Source: Algibacter pectinivorans (lineage in GTDB: Bacteria; Bacteroidota; Bacteroidia; Flavobacteriales; Flavobacteriaceae). Taken from it: a DNA stretch of 64,000 nt. The notes beneath the pieces were generated by a model. It saw nothing but the letters and a program-made list of their open reading frames with translations, was not told the DNA's origin and searched no databases. The stretch spans positions 78,690 through 142,689 of the forward strand of contig NZ_FOMI01000002.1 of assembly GCF_900112595.1 (NCBI RefSeq), written 5' to 3'. How positions within the stretch are numbered: the first letter of the stretch is position 1; the number at the start of each line of letters is the position of its first letter. Positions 36,634-46,157 of the stretch are shown in pieces. The position numbers were made by a program, and so were the translations under genes.

Positions 36634-39393
36634 ATGAAGACAATTCTCCCCTTATTACTGCTATTATTTTGTGGATTTTCTTTTTCGCAAACAACAATTA
36701 CAGGTACAGTAGTCGATGATAATAGCCAACCCATTCCGGGAGCCAACATTATTATTGTTGGTACATCTACAGGAAACATAACTGATTTTGATGGTAATTT
36801 TACCCTCACTACAAATTTAAACCCTCCTTTTACACTACAAGCTAGTAGCGTTGGGTTTGAAACGGCAACAGAAGACATTACTTCAAATAACCAAAAAGTG
36901 AACTTCATTTTAAAAGAAGGTAACGCTTTAGACGAAGTTGTAATTTCAGCCTCTAGAACACCAGAGCGTATTTTTGAATCTCCGGTAACAGTAGAGCGTT
37001 TTGGACTTAAACAAATAAAAAACACAACCTCTGCCGATTTTTATGGCGGTTTAGAAAACCTTAAAGGTGTCGATGTAAATACCAACAGTTTAACTTTTAA
37101 ATCGGTTAATACTAGAGGTTTTGCTACGTTTGCTAATAACAGATTTATGCAATTAGTAGACGGAATGGACAACTCTACCCCTGCATTAAACTTTCCAATT
37201 GGTAACTTGGTTGGTATGACAGAAACCGATGTGTTAAGCGTAGAGCTATTACCGGGTGCGTCTTCTGCATTATATGGTGCAAATGCCTTTAATGGTATTT
37301 TATTTATGCGTAGTAAAAACCCTTTCGACCATCAAGGTATTAGTGCTTCAATAAAAAGAGGTATTACTTCTCAAGAATCTGCAGGAGATAACGCTTACAC
37401 AGATCTTAGTTTTAGAGCTGGTTACAAATTCAGCGAAAAAATAGCTGCTAAAATTAACTTTGGTTACTTAAAAGGAACCGATTGGGCAGCAACTAGCGAA
37501 ACCGATAAAATTAATCCAAACAACACCAGAGCTAATCTTGATTACGACGGAATTAATGTTTATGGAGATGAAGTTTCTGCAAATATTAGAACCGAAGCCC
37601 CTGCCAGTGTAAAAGGCATTATTCCAGATGTTGTGGTTAGTAGAACTGGTTATAACGAAAGAGATTTAACTAACTATAATGCAGAAAGTATTAAATCGGA
37701 TTGGGGTTTATATTACCGCCCTTGGGAAAACGATTTTGAAGTATCTTACGTTGGAAAAATAGGAACAGGATCAACCATTTATCAAGGTACAAACAGATAT
37801 AACATTGCAAACTTCTTTCAACAACAACATAAACTAGAATTTAAAAATGATAATTTCTTTTTAAGAGGTTATGTGGTTACCGATAAAGCAGGAGACTCTT
37901 ACGATATGGTCTTTACAGGTATTAATATCAATAGAGCATGGAAAAGTGACGAACAATGGTTTGAAGAATATATTGGCACGTATGCCGAAGCAACCCTAGG
38001 TGGTGCCACTGAAGCAGAATCTCATGCAGCAGCAAGAGCTCAAGCTGAATCTGGACGTTACTTACCAGGTACTCCAGAATATCAAGCAGCATTTAACAGA
38101 AGTATTAACGACCCAGATTTAAGTACGGGTTCTAAATTTCAAGATGCATCGAAATATTACCATTCAGACGCTAACTACAATTTTAGTCATTTAATCGATT
38201 TTGCCGAAATTCAAGTAGGTGGCTCTTACAGAAGGTACAGTTTAAACTCTTCCGGAACGATTTATACCGATCTAGAAGGTCCAATAGATTATTCAGAATT
38301 TGGTATTTATACTCAAATTCAAAAGAATTTAGAATTAAATGATGACCTAGAATTAAAATTAACAGGGTCTGTGCGTTACGATAAATCTCAATTTTTTGAT
38401 GGTTTCTTTTCACCAAGAATATCTGCGGGTTTAACCGTTAATCAAAACCACAACATTCGTGCTTCTGTACAAACAGGATTTAGAAACCCCACAACACAAG
38501 ATTTATTTATTGGTTTAGATGCTGGTAGAGCTATTTTAGTAGGTTCGGCTCCAGAGAATTTAGACAGATATGTTAGAACTTTTAATGTTAGTGATGAAGG
38601 GCAAATTGCATTTGGACAAGATGCTACAGTTACACAAACAGGACGTGTTGCTTATGAGAATTCTTATACGGCAAGCTCTGTACAAGCCTTATCAGATACA
38701 GGAAACCCTGCTGTTCTTGAGGTTTCTAACCCGGATATTATTAAACCAGAGCAAGTATCGTCTGCAGAAATTGGATATCGTGGTAAGTTCAAAAACTTAA
38801 TTGTTGATTTTAGTACATATTACAACAAGTATAAAGACTTTATTTCTCAAGAGGTTGTTATATCGCCTTACTATGGTACCGTAGGCTCTCCTGATGGATT
38901 AGCTGTAGCAGCCATTGCAAACAAAGATTTTCAAGCCTACAGTACGTACACCAATTCCGAAGCCGATGTAAACTCTTATGGTGCATCAATTGGATTAACA
39001 ACTAAAGTATTTGGTGATTTTGATTTAAGCGGAAGTTATACCTATGCTAAACTCGATTTTGATAGAAATAAATATCCAGACTTCGCAACAAACTTTAATA
39101 CGCCAGAACACAAATTTAAAGCCTCATTTGGAAATACTGAATTATTTAAAAACTTTGGTTTTAATGTAAATTACAGGTTTAGTGATGACTATTTCTGGGA
39201 AGCCACATTTGGTAATGGTTTAGTACCAGAATACCATGTGGTTGATGCTCAAATCAATTTAAGAGTACCTAGCTTTAAATCTACGTTCAAAGCAGGAGCT
39301 ACAAATCTTTTAGGAGATGAGTACTTTACGGCTTTTGGTACTGGCTTTATTGGCTCAATGTACTATGTATCTTGGACTATTAATAACCTATAA
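36634..39393 (+). CDS. TonB-dependent outer-membrane receptor with CarboxypepD-like N-domain
   Basis: A 919-residue receptor. Signal peptide to about 19 (GFSFSQ), then a carboxypeptidase-regulatory-like beta domain (TITGTVVDDNSQPIPGAN, about 20-105), a TonB plug (RTPERIFESPVTVERF, ALYGANAFNGILFM, about 110-235) and a C-terminal 22-strand barrel. The ligand cannot be read from sequence, and no SusD-like partner is present. Instead, an SGNH-hydrolase lipoprotein starts 10 bases after the stop, suggesting that the enzyme processes an esterified ligand at the surface and the receptor imports a product. The gene has its own 217-base upstream region with the glmS hairpin. Confidence 0.93.
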   Translation: MKTILPLLLLLFCGFSFSQTTITGTVVDDNSQPIPGANIIIVGTSTGNITDFDGNFTLTTNLNPPFTLQASSVGFETATEDITSNNQKVNFILKEGNALDEVVISASRTPERIFESPVTVERFGLKQIKNTTSADFYGGLENLKGVDVNTNSLTFKSVNTRGFATFANNRFMQLVDGMDNSTPALNFPIGNLVGMTETDVLSVELLPGASSALYGANAFNGILFMRSKNPFDHQGISASIKRGITSQESAGDNAYTDLSFRAGYKFSEKIAAKINFGYLKGTDWAATSETDKINPNNTRANLDYDGINVYGDEVSANIRTEAPASVKGIIPDVVVSRTGYNERDLTNYNAESIKSDWGLYYRPWENDFEVSYVGKIGTGSTIYQGTNRYNIANFFQQQHKLEFKNDNFFLRGYVVTDKAGDSYDMVFTGININRAWKSDEQWFEEYIGTYAEATLGGATEAESHAAARAQAESGRYLPGTPEYQAAFNRSINDPDLSTGSKFQDASKYYHSDANYNFSHLIDFAEIQVGGSYRRYSLNSSGTIYTDLEGPIDYSEFGIYTQIQKNLELNDDLELKLTGSVRYDKSQFFDGFFSPRISAGLTVNQNHNIRASVQTGFRNPTTQDLFIGLDAGRAILVGSAPENLDRYVRTFNVSDEGQIAFGQDATVTQTGRVAYENSYTASSVQALSDTGNPAVLEVSNPDIIKPEQVSSAEIGYRGKFKNLIVDFSTYYNKYKDFISQEVVISPYYGTVGSPDGLAVAAIANKDFQAYSTYTNSEADVNSYGASIGLTTKVFGDFDLSGSYTYAKLDFDRNKYPDFATNFNTPEHKFKASFGNTELFKNFGFNVNYRFSDDYFWEATFGNGLVPEYHVVDAQINLRVPSFKSTFKAGATNLLGDEYFTAFGTGFIGSMYYVSWTINNL

Positions 39394-39403
39394 AAAAACA
39401 AAC

Positions 39404-41065
39404 ATGAAAAATATAAAATATTTAACTTTAATATTTGGTATTACTGCTTTTGTTGGCTGTAATGAACCAGAAGATGTCCTTAAAGACACTAATATTGAAC
39501 CAGAAGAAGTTGTTACATTACCAGAACTAGTTTCAGGGTCAGTAGATTTTTCAACTTACGTTTCAGTAGGAAACTCACTTACTGCAGGATTTACTGATAA
39601 TGCTTTATTTAAAGCTTCTCAAGAAAATTCATTTCCAAATATCTTAGCTCAAAAATTTAAAATGCTAGGAGGAGGAAATTTTACCCAACCACTAACCAAT
39701 GACAATATCGGAGGCCTAGTTATAGGTGGCAACACTATAATTAACCCTGAAACAGGAGAACAACTATTCAAACCAAGATTAGTAACAACTGGTGGAGCAC
39801 CTCAAGATTTAGCAGATGTAATTGGCCCCATAACACCTACAACAGATATTGCAATAAACAACCCAACAGGACCTTTCAATAATATGGGAGTTCCTGGGGC
39901 AAGAAGCTTTCATATGATTGCTCCTGGTTATGGCAACATTGCAAACTTTCCAGTAGCAGCTAACCCTTACTTTATTAGAATGACGGGTACCACACCAAAT
40001 GCTAGTATATTAGAACTAGCAATGGCACAATCGCCAACGTTTTTTACACTTTGGGCTGGAAATAACGACGTTTTAGGCTATGCAACTTCTGGTGGAGATG
40101 GATCGAGTCCTATTTCAGACAAAGCAACTTTCGATTTTGCAATATCTACACTAATTACAAGTTTAACTTCTGGTGGAGCAAAAGGTGTTGTAGCTAATAT
40201 TCCTTATGTAACAAATATACCTCACTTTACAACAGTACCTTATAACGCTCTAAATCCAAATGATGAAGAAACCGGACCACAATTTAAAGCTCAAATCCCA
40301 TTACTAAATACTGTTTATGGCACACTAAATCAAATATTTGCAGTATTAGATCCTTCGAGAACAATTGTGTTTTCTGAAACAGAAGCCAGTGGCGTTGTTA
40401 TTTACGATGAGACACTAGACGATTTATCTAACGAAATTGCAGGAGCGTTAGGAAATAACCCTGCATTTCCTTTGTTTGTACAATCTCTTGGTTTAGAAAC
40501 AGACGATGCCCCACTAGTGGCATTGTTACTAGGAAATGCTTATGGTCAAGCAAGACAAGCAAACGAAAATGACTTGTTAGTTTTACCTAGTAATTCCATT
40601 ATAGGTGAGGTGAATGAATTTTCATATCAATCCCTATTAGCATTAGATTTACCACCTGTGTTGGCAGCGCAGTTTTCAATAGAAGGTATCACACTACCTT
40701 TAATTGATAAATGGGTACTACTACCAAGCGAACAAGCCGAGATTAAAACCGCTACCGACGACTTTAACACAACTATTCAAACCGCAGCAAATAATGCAGG
40801 TTTAGCCTATGTTAACACCAATGCCTTACTAACAAACCTAGCAACTAGCGGTATTACATCCAACAATTTTACCTTAACTTCAAACCTAGTAACAGGCGGT
40901 GCATTTTCGCTAGACGGTGTACATCTTACTTCTAGAGGATATGCTATGATTGCCAATGAATTTATGAAAGCCATTGATGCAACCTACGGAACTAACTTTG
41001 AAGCTTCAGGAAATTTAGTTAACATTGGAAATTATCCAACAAACTATTCTCCATTATTACAATAA
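39404..41065 (+). CDS. SGNH/GDSL-family hydrolase lipoprotein
   Basis: A 553-residue predicted surface lipoprotein. A start 29 codons upstream (39317) is open but overlaps the receptor, so I use ATG 39404, which gives a clean lipoprotein signal with TAFVGC (Cys19). Block I reads VSVGNSLTAG (the GDSL Ser, near 60), block III is WAGNNDVLG (Gly and Asn), and block V is SLDGVHLTSRGY (Asp and His near 505). The catalytic set for an esterase or lipase of the SGNH group is therefore complete. It is longer than a typical 200-250-residue domain because of insertions between blocks I and III and between III and V. Pairing with the upstream receptor suggests joint ligand processing and import. Confidence 0.88.
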   Translation: MKNIKYLTLIFGITAFVGCNEPEDVLKDTNIEPEEVVTLPELVSGSVDFSTYVSVGNSLTAGFTDNALFKASQENSFPNILAQKFKMLGGGNFTQPLTNDNIGGLVIGGNTIINPETGEQLFKPRLVTTGGAPQDLADVIGPITPTTDIAINNPTGPFNNMGVPGARSFHMIAPGYGNIANFPVAANPYFIRMTGTTPNASILELAMAQSPTFFTLWAGNNDVLGYATSGGDGSSPISDKATFDFAISTLITSLTSGGAKGVVANIPYVTNIPHFTTVPYNALNPNDEETGPQFKAQIPLLNTVYGTLNQIFAVLDPSRTIVFSETEASGVVIYDETLDDLSNEIAGALGNNPAFPLFVQSLGLETDDAPLVALLLGNAYGQARQANENDLLVLPSNSIIGEVNEFSYQSLLALDLPPVLAAQFSIEGITLPLIDKWVLLPSEQAEIKTATDDFNTTIQTAANNAGLAYVNTNALLTNLATSGITSNNFTLTSNLVTGGAFSLDGVHLTSRGYAMIANEFMKAIDATYGTNFEASGNLVNIGNYPTNYSPLLQ

Positions 41066-41090
41066 AATAGAAGCCAAAATATACTATAAA

Positions 41091-41119
41091 AACACCTTCA
41101 AATAGAAGGTGTTTTTTTT
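41091..41119 (+). terminator. Intrinsic terminator after the SGNH lipoprotein gene
   Basis: AACACCTTC, loop AAATA, GAAGGTGTT, then a run of eight T including the end of the stem. It is a perfect nine-base-pair stem and separates the unit from atpD. Confidence 0.88.
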
Positions 41120-41166
41120 GATGTAAAAAAGCTGTAAAAACAACTTTCATTTTAAATTAAAAAATA

Positions 41167-41174
41167 TATCTTTG
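41167..41174 (+). promoter_or_regulatory. -7 box of atpD-atpC
   Basis: TATCTTTG fits TAnnTTTG and lies 61 bases before the atpD ATG, just after the preceding terminator. A TTTCA element about 20 bases upstream may act as the -33 region. Confidence 0.6.
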
Positions 41175-41231
41175 CACGCGAAAACTTAAAGTGTTTTTAT
41201 AGAATTAAAACGCATAATATTAAATACATAA

Positions 41232-42743
<1,512 letters not shown>

Positions 42744-42847
42744 ACCAAAAGCAAGTGCTGAATTTATTTCAGCATCTTTTAAATTGAATATCGAATAAAA
42801 TTAAAAAGACTCTGAAATAAATTCAGGGTAGTTAAACAAGTTTAACT

Positions 42848-43141
42848 ATGTATTTAGAAATAGTATCGCCAGAGGCCACATTATTTAGCAGCGAAGTTGA
42901 TTCTGTAGCTGTTCCAGGTGTAAATGGTGAATTTCAAATGTTAGATAATCACGCGCCTATAGTTTCTGTATTAAAGGAGGGTGTTATTAAAATTCATACA
43001 CATTCACAAAGCCATCTAGAATTTGATGCTTTACACTCAGAAGTTATTCCACATAACGATGATGATAAAGTATTAACAGTGAAAATTAATTCTGGTACAC
43101 TTGAAATGAAAGATAATAAAGCTATCATTTTAGCCGATTAA
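42848..43141 (+). CDS. atpC: F1F0 ATP synthase subunit epsilon (short form)
   Basis: The 97-residue protein holds the N-terminal beta sandwich of epsilon (YLEIVSPEATLFSSEVDSVA, GVNGEFQMLDNHAPIVS). It lacks the C-terminal two-helix domain that inhibits ATP hydrolysis in E. coli and Bacillus, where epsilon is about 135 residues. The stop is clean and followed by a strong terminator, so this is a real short form rather than a truncation. Regulation by epsilon of the usual kind is therefore not expected. Confidence 0.95.
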   Translation: MYLEIVSPEATLFSSEVDSVAVPGVNGEFQMLDNHAPIVSVLKEGVIKIHTHSQSHLEFDALHSEVIPHNDDDKVLTVKINSGTLEMKDNKAIILAD

Positions 43142-43164
43142 TTTTATTTTAAATATTGATATAT

Positions 43165-43199
43165 AAAAAACGCAAAGCTTTAGCTTTGCGTTTTTTTTT
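43165..43199. terminator. Bidirectional terminator between atpC and umuD
   Basis: CGCAAAGCT and AGCTTTGCG form a nine-base-pair stem flanked by an A-run on one side and nine T on the other, so it can end transcription from both convergent genes. Confidence 0.9.
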
Positions 43200-43229
43200 A
43201 TGTTTATACTCTTTTTTATATTTAAACTA

Positions 43230-43670
43230 TTAAACTTTTTTAATCACATTGGTAACAATACCCCAAATAACAAAGTTGTTAGCCTCGGTAATTTTAATAA
43301 TTGGATAGTTTGGGTTTTCGGGTTGTAGCCACATTCCGTCTCTATCGACTCTTAAACGTTTTACGGTAAATTCGCCATCTAGAAAACATACTGCAATTTT
43401 ATTATTTGCAGGTTCTAAGCTTCTATCTATTACTAATAAATCGTTATCATCTAGTCCTGCTCCTATCATGGATTGTCCGCTTACTCGCGCATAAAAGGTG
43501 GTTTCTTTATTTCTTACCAGTTCGTTATCTAAGGATAAACGCTGCTCCCTAAAATCGTCGGTTGGTGCTGGAAATCCTGCCGAAATTCCTGTATCGAAAA
43601 AAAGTGCACCCGGAGTCTGTGTTGATTCTGGTAAAAAAATATCTAACGAGTTCGTATTTAGTCCTATCAT
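43230..43670 (-). CDS. umuD: UmuD-like S24 self-cleaving protein (no umuC adjacent)
   Basis: A 146-residue protein of the LexA/UmuD S24 family without a DNA-binding domain. The cleavage site is Ala31-Gly32 (ISAGFPAP), the nucleophile is Ser67 (SGQSMIGAG) and the general base is Lys104 (GEFTVKRL). The Ser-Lys spacing of 37 equals that of E. coli UmuD. After RecA-stimulated self-cleavage, UmuD' normally joins UmuC to form polymerase V. Here no umuC follows: the downstream neighbour is the convergent atpC. It may partner a distant UmuC/DinB or act alone. The upstream region carries a repeat-like element. Confidence 0.92.
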   Translation of the reverse strand: MIGLNTNSLDIFLPESTQTPGALFFDTGISAGFPAPTDDFREQRLSLDNELVRNKETTFYARVSGQSMIGAGLDDNDLLVIDRSLEPANNKIAVCFLDGEFTVKRLRVDRDGMWLQPENPNYPIIKITEANNFVIWGIVTNVIKKV

Positions 43671-43684
43671 AAATTAAAGATTTA

Positions 43685-43796
43685 ACTAGCACTTTAGTGC
43701 GCTAGGGATTGAGCGGCTTGTTTGAAATCCTTTTTGTTTTCCGCAAAAAGATTGAGTTGCTAAGGCCGACCCCCTACCTACCGGCAGGCGCCCAAA
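43685..43796. repeat. Composite palindromic intergenic element, copy 1
   Basis: The segment contains the near-palindrome ACTAGCACTTTAGTGCGCTAG at its left end without its last base, an A/T-rich middle, and CCGGCAGGCGCCCAAA at 43781-43796. The latter recurs as CCGGCAGGCAGGCGCCCAAAA at 47998-48018 minus its last base. It is untranslated and GC-richer than its surroundings, like a dispersed intergenic repeat. Confidence 0.55.
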
Positions 43797-43874
43797 TTAA
43801 TTTTCTGCTTCTAAATTTAATTTAAATTTTTGAAATATCTAGTTTTAATATGTATTATAGTCCTAAAAAAATTC

Positions 43875-44300
43875 CTACTTTTTAATAATGGTGCTGCCTA
43901 TACGCTTATAGGCAACAGGTATTCCGTTGGCACAAAATTGATATGTTGCTTTCGATTTTTGTTCGGAAACGGATAGCAGTAAAACATCTTCTACCGTACA
44001 GTTATTATCTTTTGCAACTTTAGCTTTTACGTGACTTATTGTAGCGCGTCCTTTTTTTAATTGGGCTTGTATTTTACTATTTAAAGCAGGCTCCTTAAAA
44101 TCTGCTGCTAAATTACAGCCTGCATCGGGTTTTAAAGGTGTTTTAATGCTGGTTAATACAGATTGCCCATCCATATACTCCCAAGTAAAATCGGCTTTAA
44201 GTAATACGCGTCTACCATCCTCTGTATTTACTATCTCATTATTTTGTGCACATACAAAAGTTGAAACGAGAATACTTAAAAGAAAAAAATATGTTTTCAT
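43875..44300 (-). CDS. Small secreted protein, DUF3157-like
   Basis: A 141-residue exported protein: signal peptide MKTYFFLLSILVSTFVCAQ, then a short conserved-looking motif EDGRRVLLKADFTWEYMDG and a C-terminal domain with two cysteines (NNCTVEDVL, YQFCANGIP). The first motif recalls the DUF3157 family; function unknown. It ends in basic residues (GSTIIKK) but is far too short for a T9SS tail. Its upstream region (44301-44581) has no gene but carries an inverted repeat and a possible gene remnant. Confidence 0.7.
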   Translation of the reverse strand: MKTYFFLLSILVSTFVCAQNNEIVNTEDGRRVLLKADFTWEYMDGQSVLTSIKTPLKPDAGCNLAADFKEPALNSKIQAQLKKGRATISHVKAKVAKDNNCTVEDVLLLSVSEQKSKATYQFCANGIPVAYKRIGSTIIKK

Positions 44301-44525
44301 GAAGGGAGCTTTATAAGATTATTTGTACCACCAAAAATACAATTTAAAATTTATTATGTTTTAAAAAAAATAGAGCCATGAAGAATACAGAATTTCAAAT
44401 TTCTAAGTAATAAACTGAATTACACGAGTCCTCCTTTAGCTAAAAATTCTATCCATTCCATTATATATAAACGATTGCGATACCCAAAGTTTGTAACAAC
44501 ATTAATATTGTTAGTCTCTATATTA

Positions 44526-44565
44526 GTTCTCGATACATTTTTTTTATCAAAAAAATCACTCGAAC
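44526..44565. repeat. Imperfect inverted repeat with GTTCTCGATAC / CACTCGAAC ends
   Basis: GTTCTCGATACATTTTTTTT pairs imperfectly with AAAAAAATCACTCGAAC. The arrangement resembles dispersed TCGAG-type intergenic repeats of flavobacteria. It sits in the 281-base gap between the DUF3157-like gene and the MocR gene. The rest of this gap (44420-44525) has a minus-strand open stretch without a good start, which may be a gene remnant. Confidence 0.4.
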
Positions 44566-44581
44566 TGACACTTCCCAACTC

Positions 44582-46084
44582 TTATTTGCTATTAAAACTT
44601 ATTCCAATCACCTCATTATAGGCCATTTTTAGTTTCTTAACCACGAGTTCTATTTCTGCTTCGTTAAAATGCCCAAAACCAAAGCGAATAGCACAGGTAT
44701 CTTTATTTTGATATAGCGTGGTATTAGGTAGGTATAAATCGTTTTTTTCGGCTTCTTCGGCTAATTGCACTAAAGATATTTTGGGTTCAAATTGTAACCA
44801 AATTGCTAGTCCGCCAGATGGTAAATCCCAATGCACTGTGTCTTTAAATTGCTTTGTTAATTCCCTACATAAATAATCGCGCCGTTGTTTATAGATAACA
44901 ATATTCTTTTTAAGTAGGCGATAAATTTCGCCTTCCATAATTAACTCAGCTAACATTTGTTCCTGTATCACATCGCCCTGCTTATCTAGTAATTTTAAAT
45001 AATTTTTAGCTTCTTTAATTAAACTCTCGGGCGCTACAACAAAACCCACTTGAAAACTAGGAAATAAGGATTGCCCCAACTTGCCTAAATAAATAACCAT
45101 GCCATTAGCATCGGCACTAGCCATTGGTAACATAGCAGAACCTTCAAACTGAAAATCGTAATCGAAATCATCTTCAATTATAGCAAATTGGTAAGCTTTG
45201 GCTAAGGCTAACAATTTTATACGGCGTTCTGCACTTAGTGTTGTTGTGGTTGGGTAATGCCTGTGTGCACAAACATAAACGCACCTAATACTACCTTTTA
45301 CAAAATGTGTTTTTATATAATCTACATCCAATCCATGTTTATCCACAGGAATTGTAGTAATATGGGCTCCTGCCTGCTGAAAAATCATGTTAGCCGCATA
45401 ATTACTTAAATGCCCCACCAAAACCACATCATTTTGTTGTATTAAAAGTTGCGACACAATATACAAACTCATTTCTGTACTTCGGGTACTTAAAAGATTA
45501 CTAGGTTGTATATGGAAACCGCGTGTGGCGTTTAAATAATTACACAACTGCATTTCGAAAAGCGAATAGGAAGACTCATTCCATTTACTAACCAACGATT
45601 TTCGTTTCATTACCGCACTATACCATCTAGAAAACTGGTGTACAGGATGCAATCTTAAATCTGTCGAACCTTCATTTATACTATATTTAGCCTTGGTAAC
45701 CTTAGCACTTGAGGCCAAATTAAAAGACGACTGAAAAGGAAACCCTGTAGTAGTAGAGTATGTATTGGCTTGATCTATTTGTTGTGCATTAGCTTTTATT
45801 TTTGCCGTAGTTTGCTCGGGCACCAAAACAAAGGTGCCTTTATTGGGTATAATATTTACCCAACCTTGCGAGGCTAACTCATCGTAAACCGCAACAACCG
45901 TGTTTCTATGTATTTTTAAAACCTTACTTAAAACGCGGGTTCCGGGTAAAACGGTACCCTTTGTTAAATAGCCACGTTGTATGGCATTTATAACTTGCTG
46001 CGCTATTTGGATGTATACAGGCTGCGCACTCAATTTGTCGAATTCAATTAACTGATTTAAAAGCTGGCTAACCGGACTATTCAT
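44582..46084 (-). CDS. MocR-type GntR/aminotransferase-fold regulator with altered PLP site
   Basis: A 500-residue transcription regulator. A GntR winged helix (about 17-85: PVYIQIAQQVINAIQRGYL, LKIHRNTVVAVYDELASQGW) is fused to an aminotransferase-I-like domain (about 130-490), as in PdxR, GabR and other MocR proteins. The ring-binding Asp region is present (IEDDFDYDF). The Schiff-base lysine is not: the motif reads YLGKLGQSLFPSFQVGF where the family has G-x-x-S-K-x-L-x-P-x-x-R-x-G. Gln replaces the Lys and another Gln replaces the Arg. It is divergent from a TonB receptor, with only 73 bases between them, and probably controls that gene and itself. Confidence 0.92.
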   Translation of the reverse strand: MNSPVSQLLNQLIEFDKLSAQPVYIQIAQQVINAIQRGYLTKGTVLPGTRVLSKVLKIHRNTVVAVYDELASQGWVNIIPNKGTFVLVPEQTTAKIKANAQQIDQANTYSTTTGFPFQSSFNLASSAKVTKAKYSINEGSTDLRLHPVHQFSRWYSAVMKRKSLVSKWNESSYSLFEMQLCNYLNATRGFHIQPSNLLSTRSTEMSLYIVSQLLIQQNDVVLVGHLSNYAANMIFQQAGAHITTIPVDKHGLDVDYIKTHFVKGSIRCVYVCAHRHYPTTTTLSAERRIKLLALAKAYQFAIIEDDFDYDFQFEGSAMLPMASADANGMVIYLGKLGQSLFPSFQVGFVVAPESLIKEAKNYLKLLDKQGDVIQEQMLAELIMEGEIYRLLKKNIVIYKQRRDYLCRELTKQFKDTVHWDLPSGGLAIWLQFEPKISLVQLAEEAEKNDLYLPNTTLYQNKDTCAIRFGFGHFNEAEIELVVKKLKMAYNEVIGISFNSK

Positions 46085-46094
46085 TGTTTTAAAA

Positions 46095-46116
46095 CTGGAC
46101 TAGTTTAATCGTCCGG
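46095..46116. promoter_or_regulatory. Candidate MocR operator in the divergent intergenic region
   Basis: CTGGAC (46095-46100), ten bases, GTCCGG (46111-46116): an inverted repeat with one mismatch in the only 73 bases that separate the regulator and the TonB receptor gene. The position is right for dual control; the assignment is inference. Confidence 0.5.
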
Positions 46117-46157
46117 AAAGTTACGACTTTTGCTGCGCTTTAAACAAAAAAAAAACA

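Noticed and set aside
39317-39403. An upstream start that would extend the SGNH lipoprotein by 29 residues and overlap the receptor gene
   Set aside because: It would place a second hydrophobic stretch before a complete lipoprotein signal; ATG 39404 gives a standard signal and a proper leader.
36634-41065. A SusC/SusD polysaccharide utilisation locus
   Set aside because: The partner of the receptor is an SGNH hydrolase with no SusD features, and no glycoside hydrolases or hybrid regulators are nearby.
43230-43670. LexA repressor
   Set aside because: There is no N-terminal DNA-binding domain; the sequence starts just before the cleavage site, as in UmuD.
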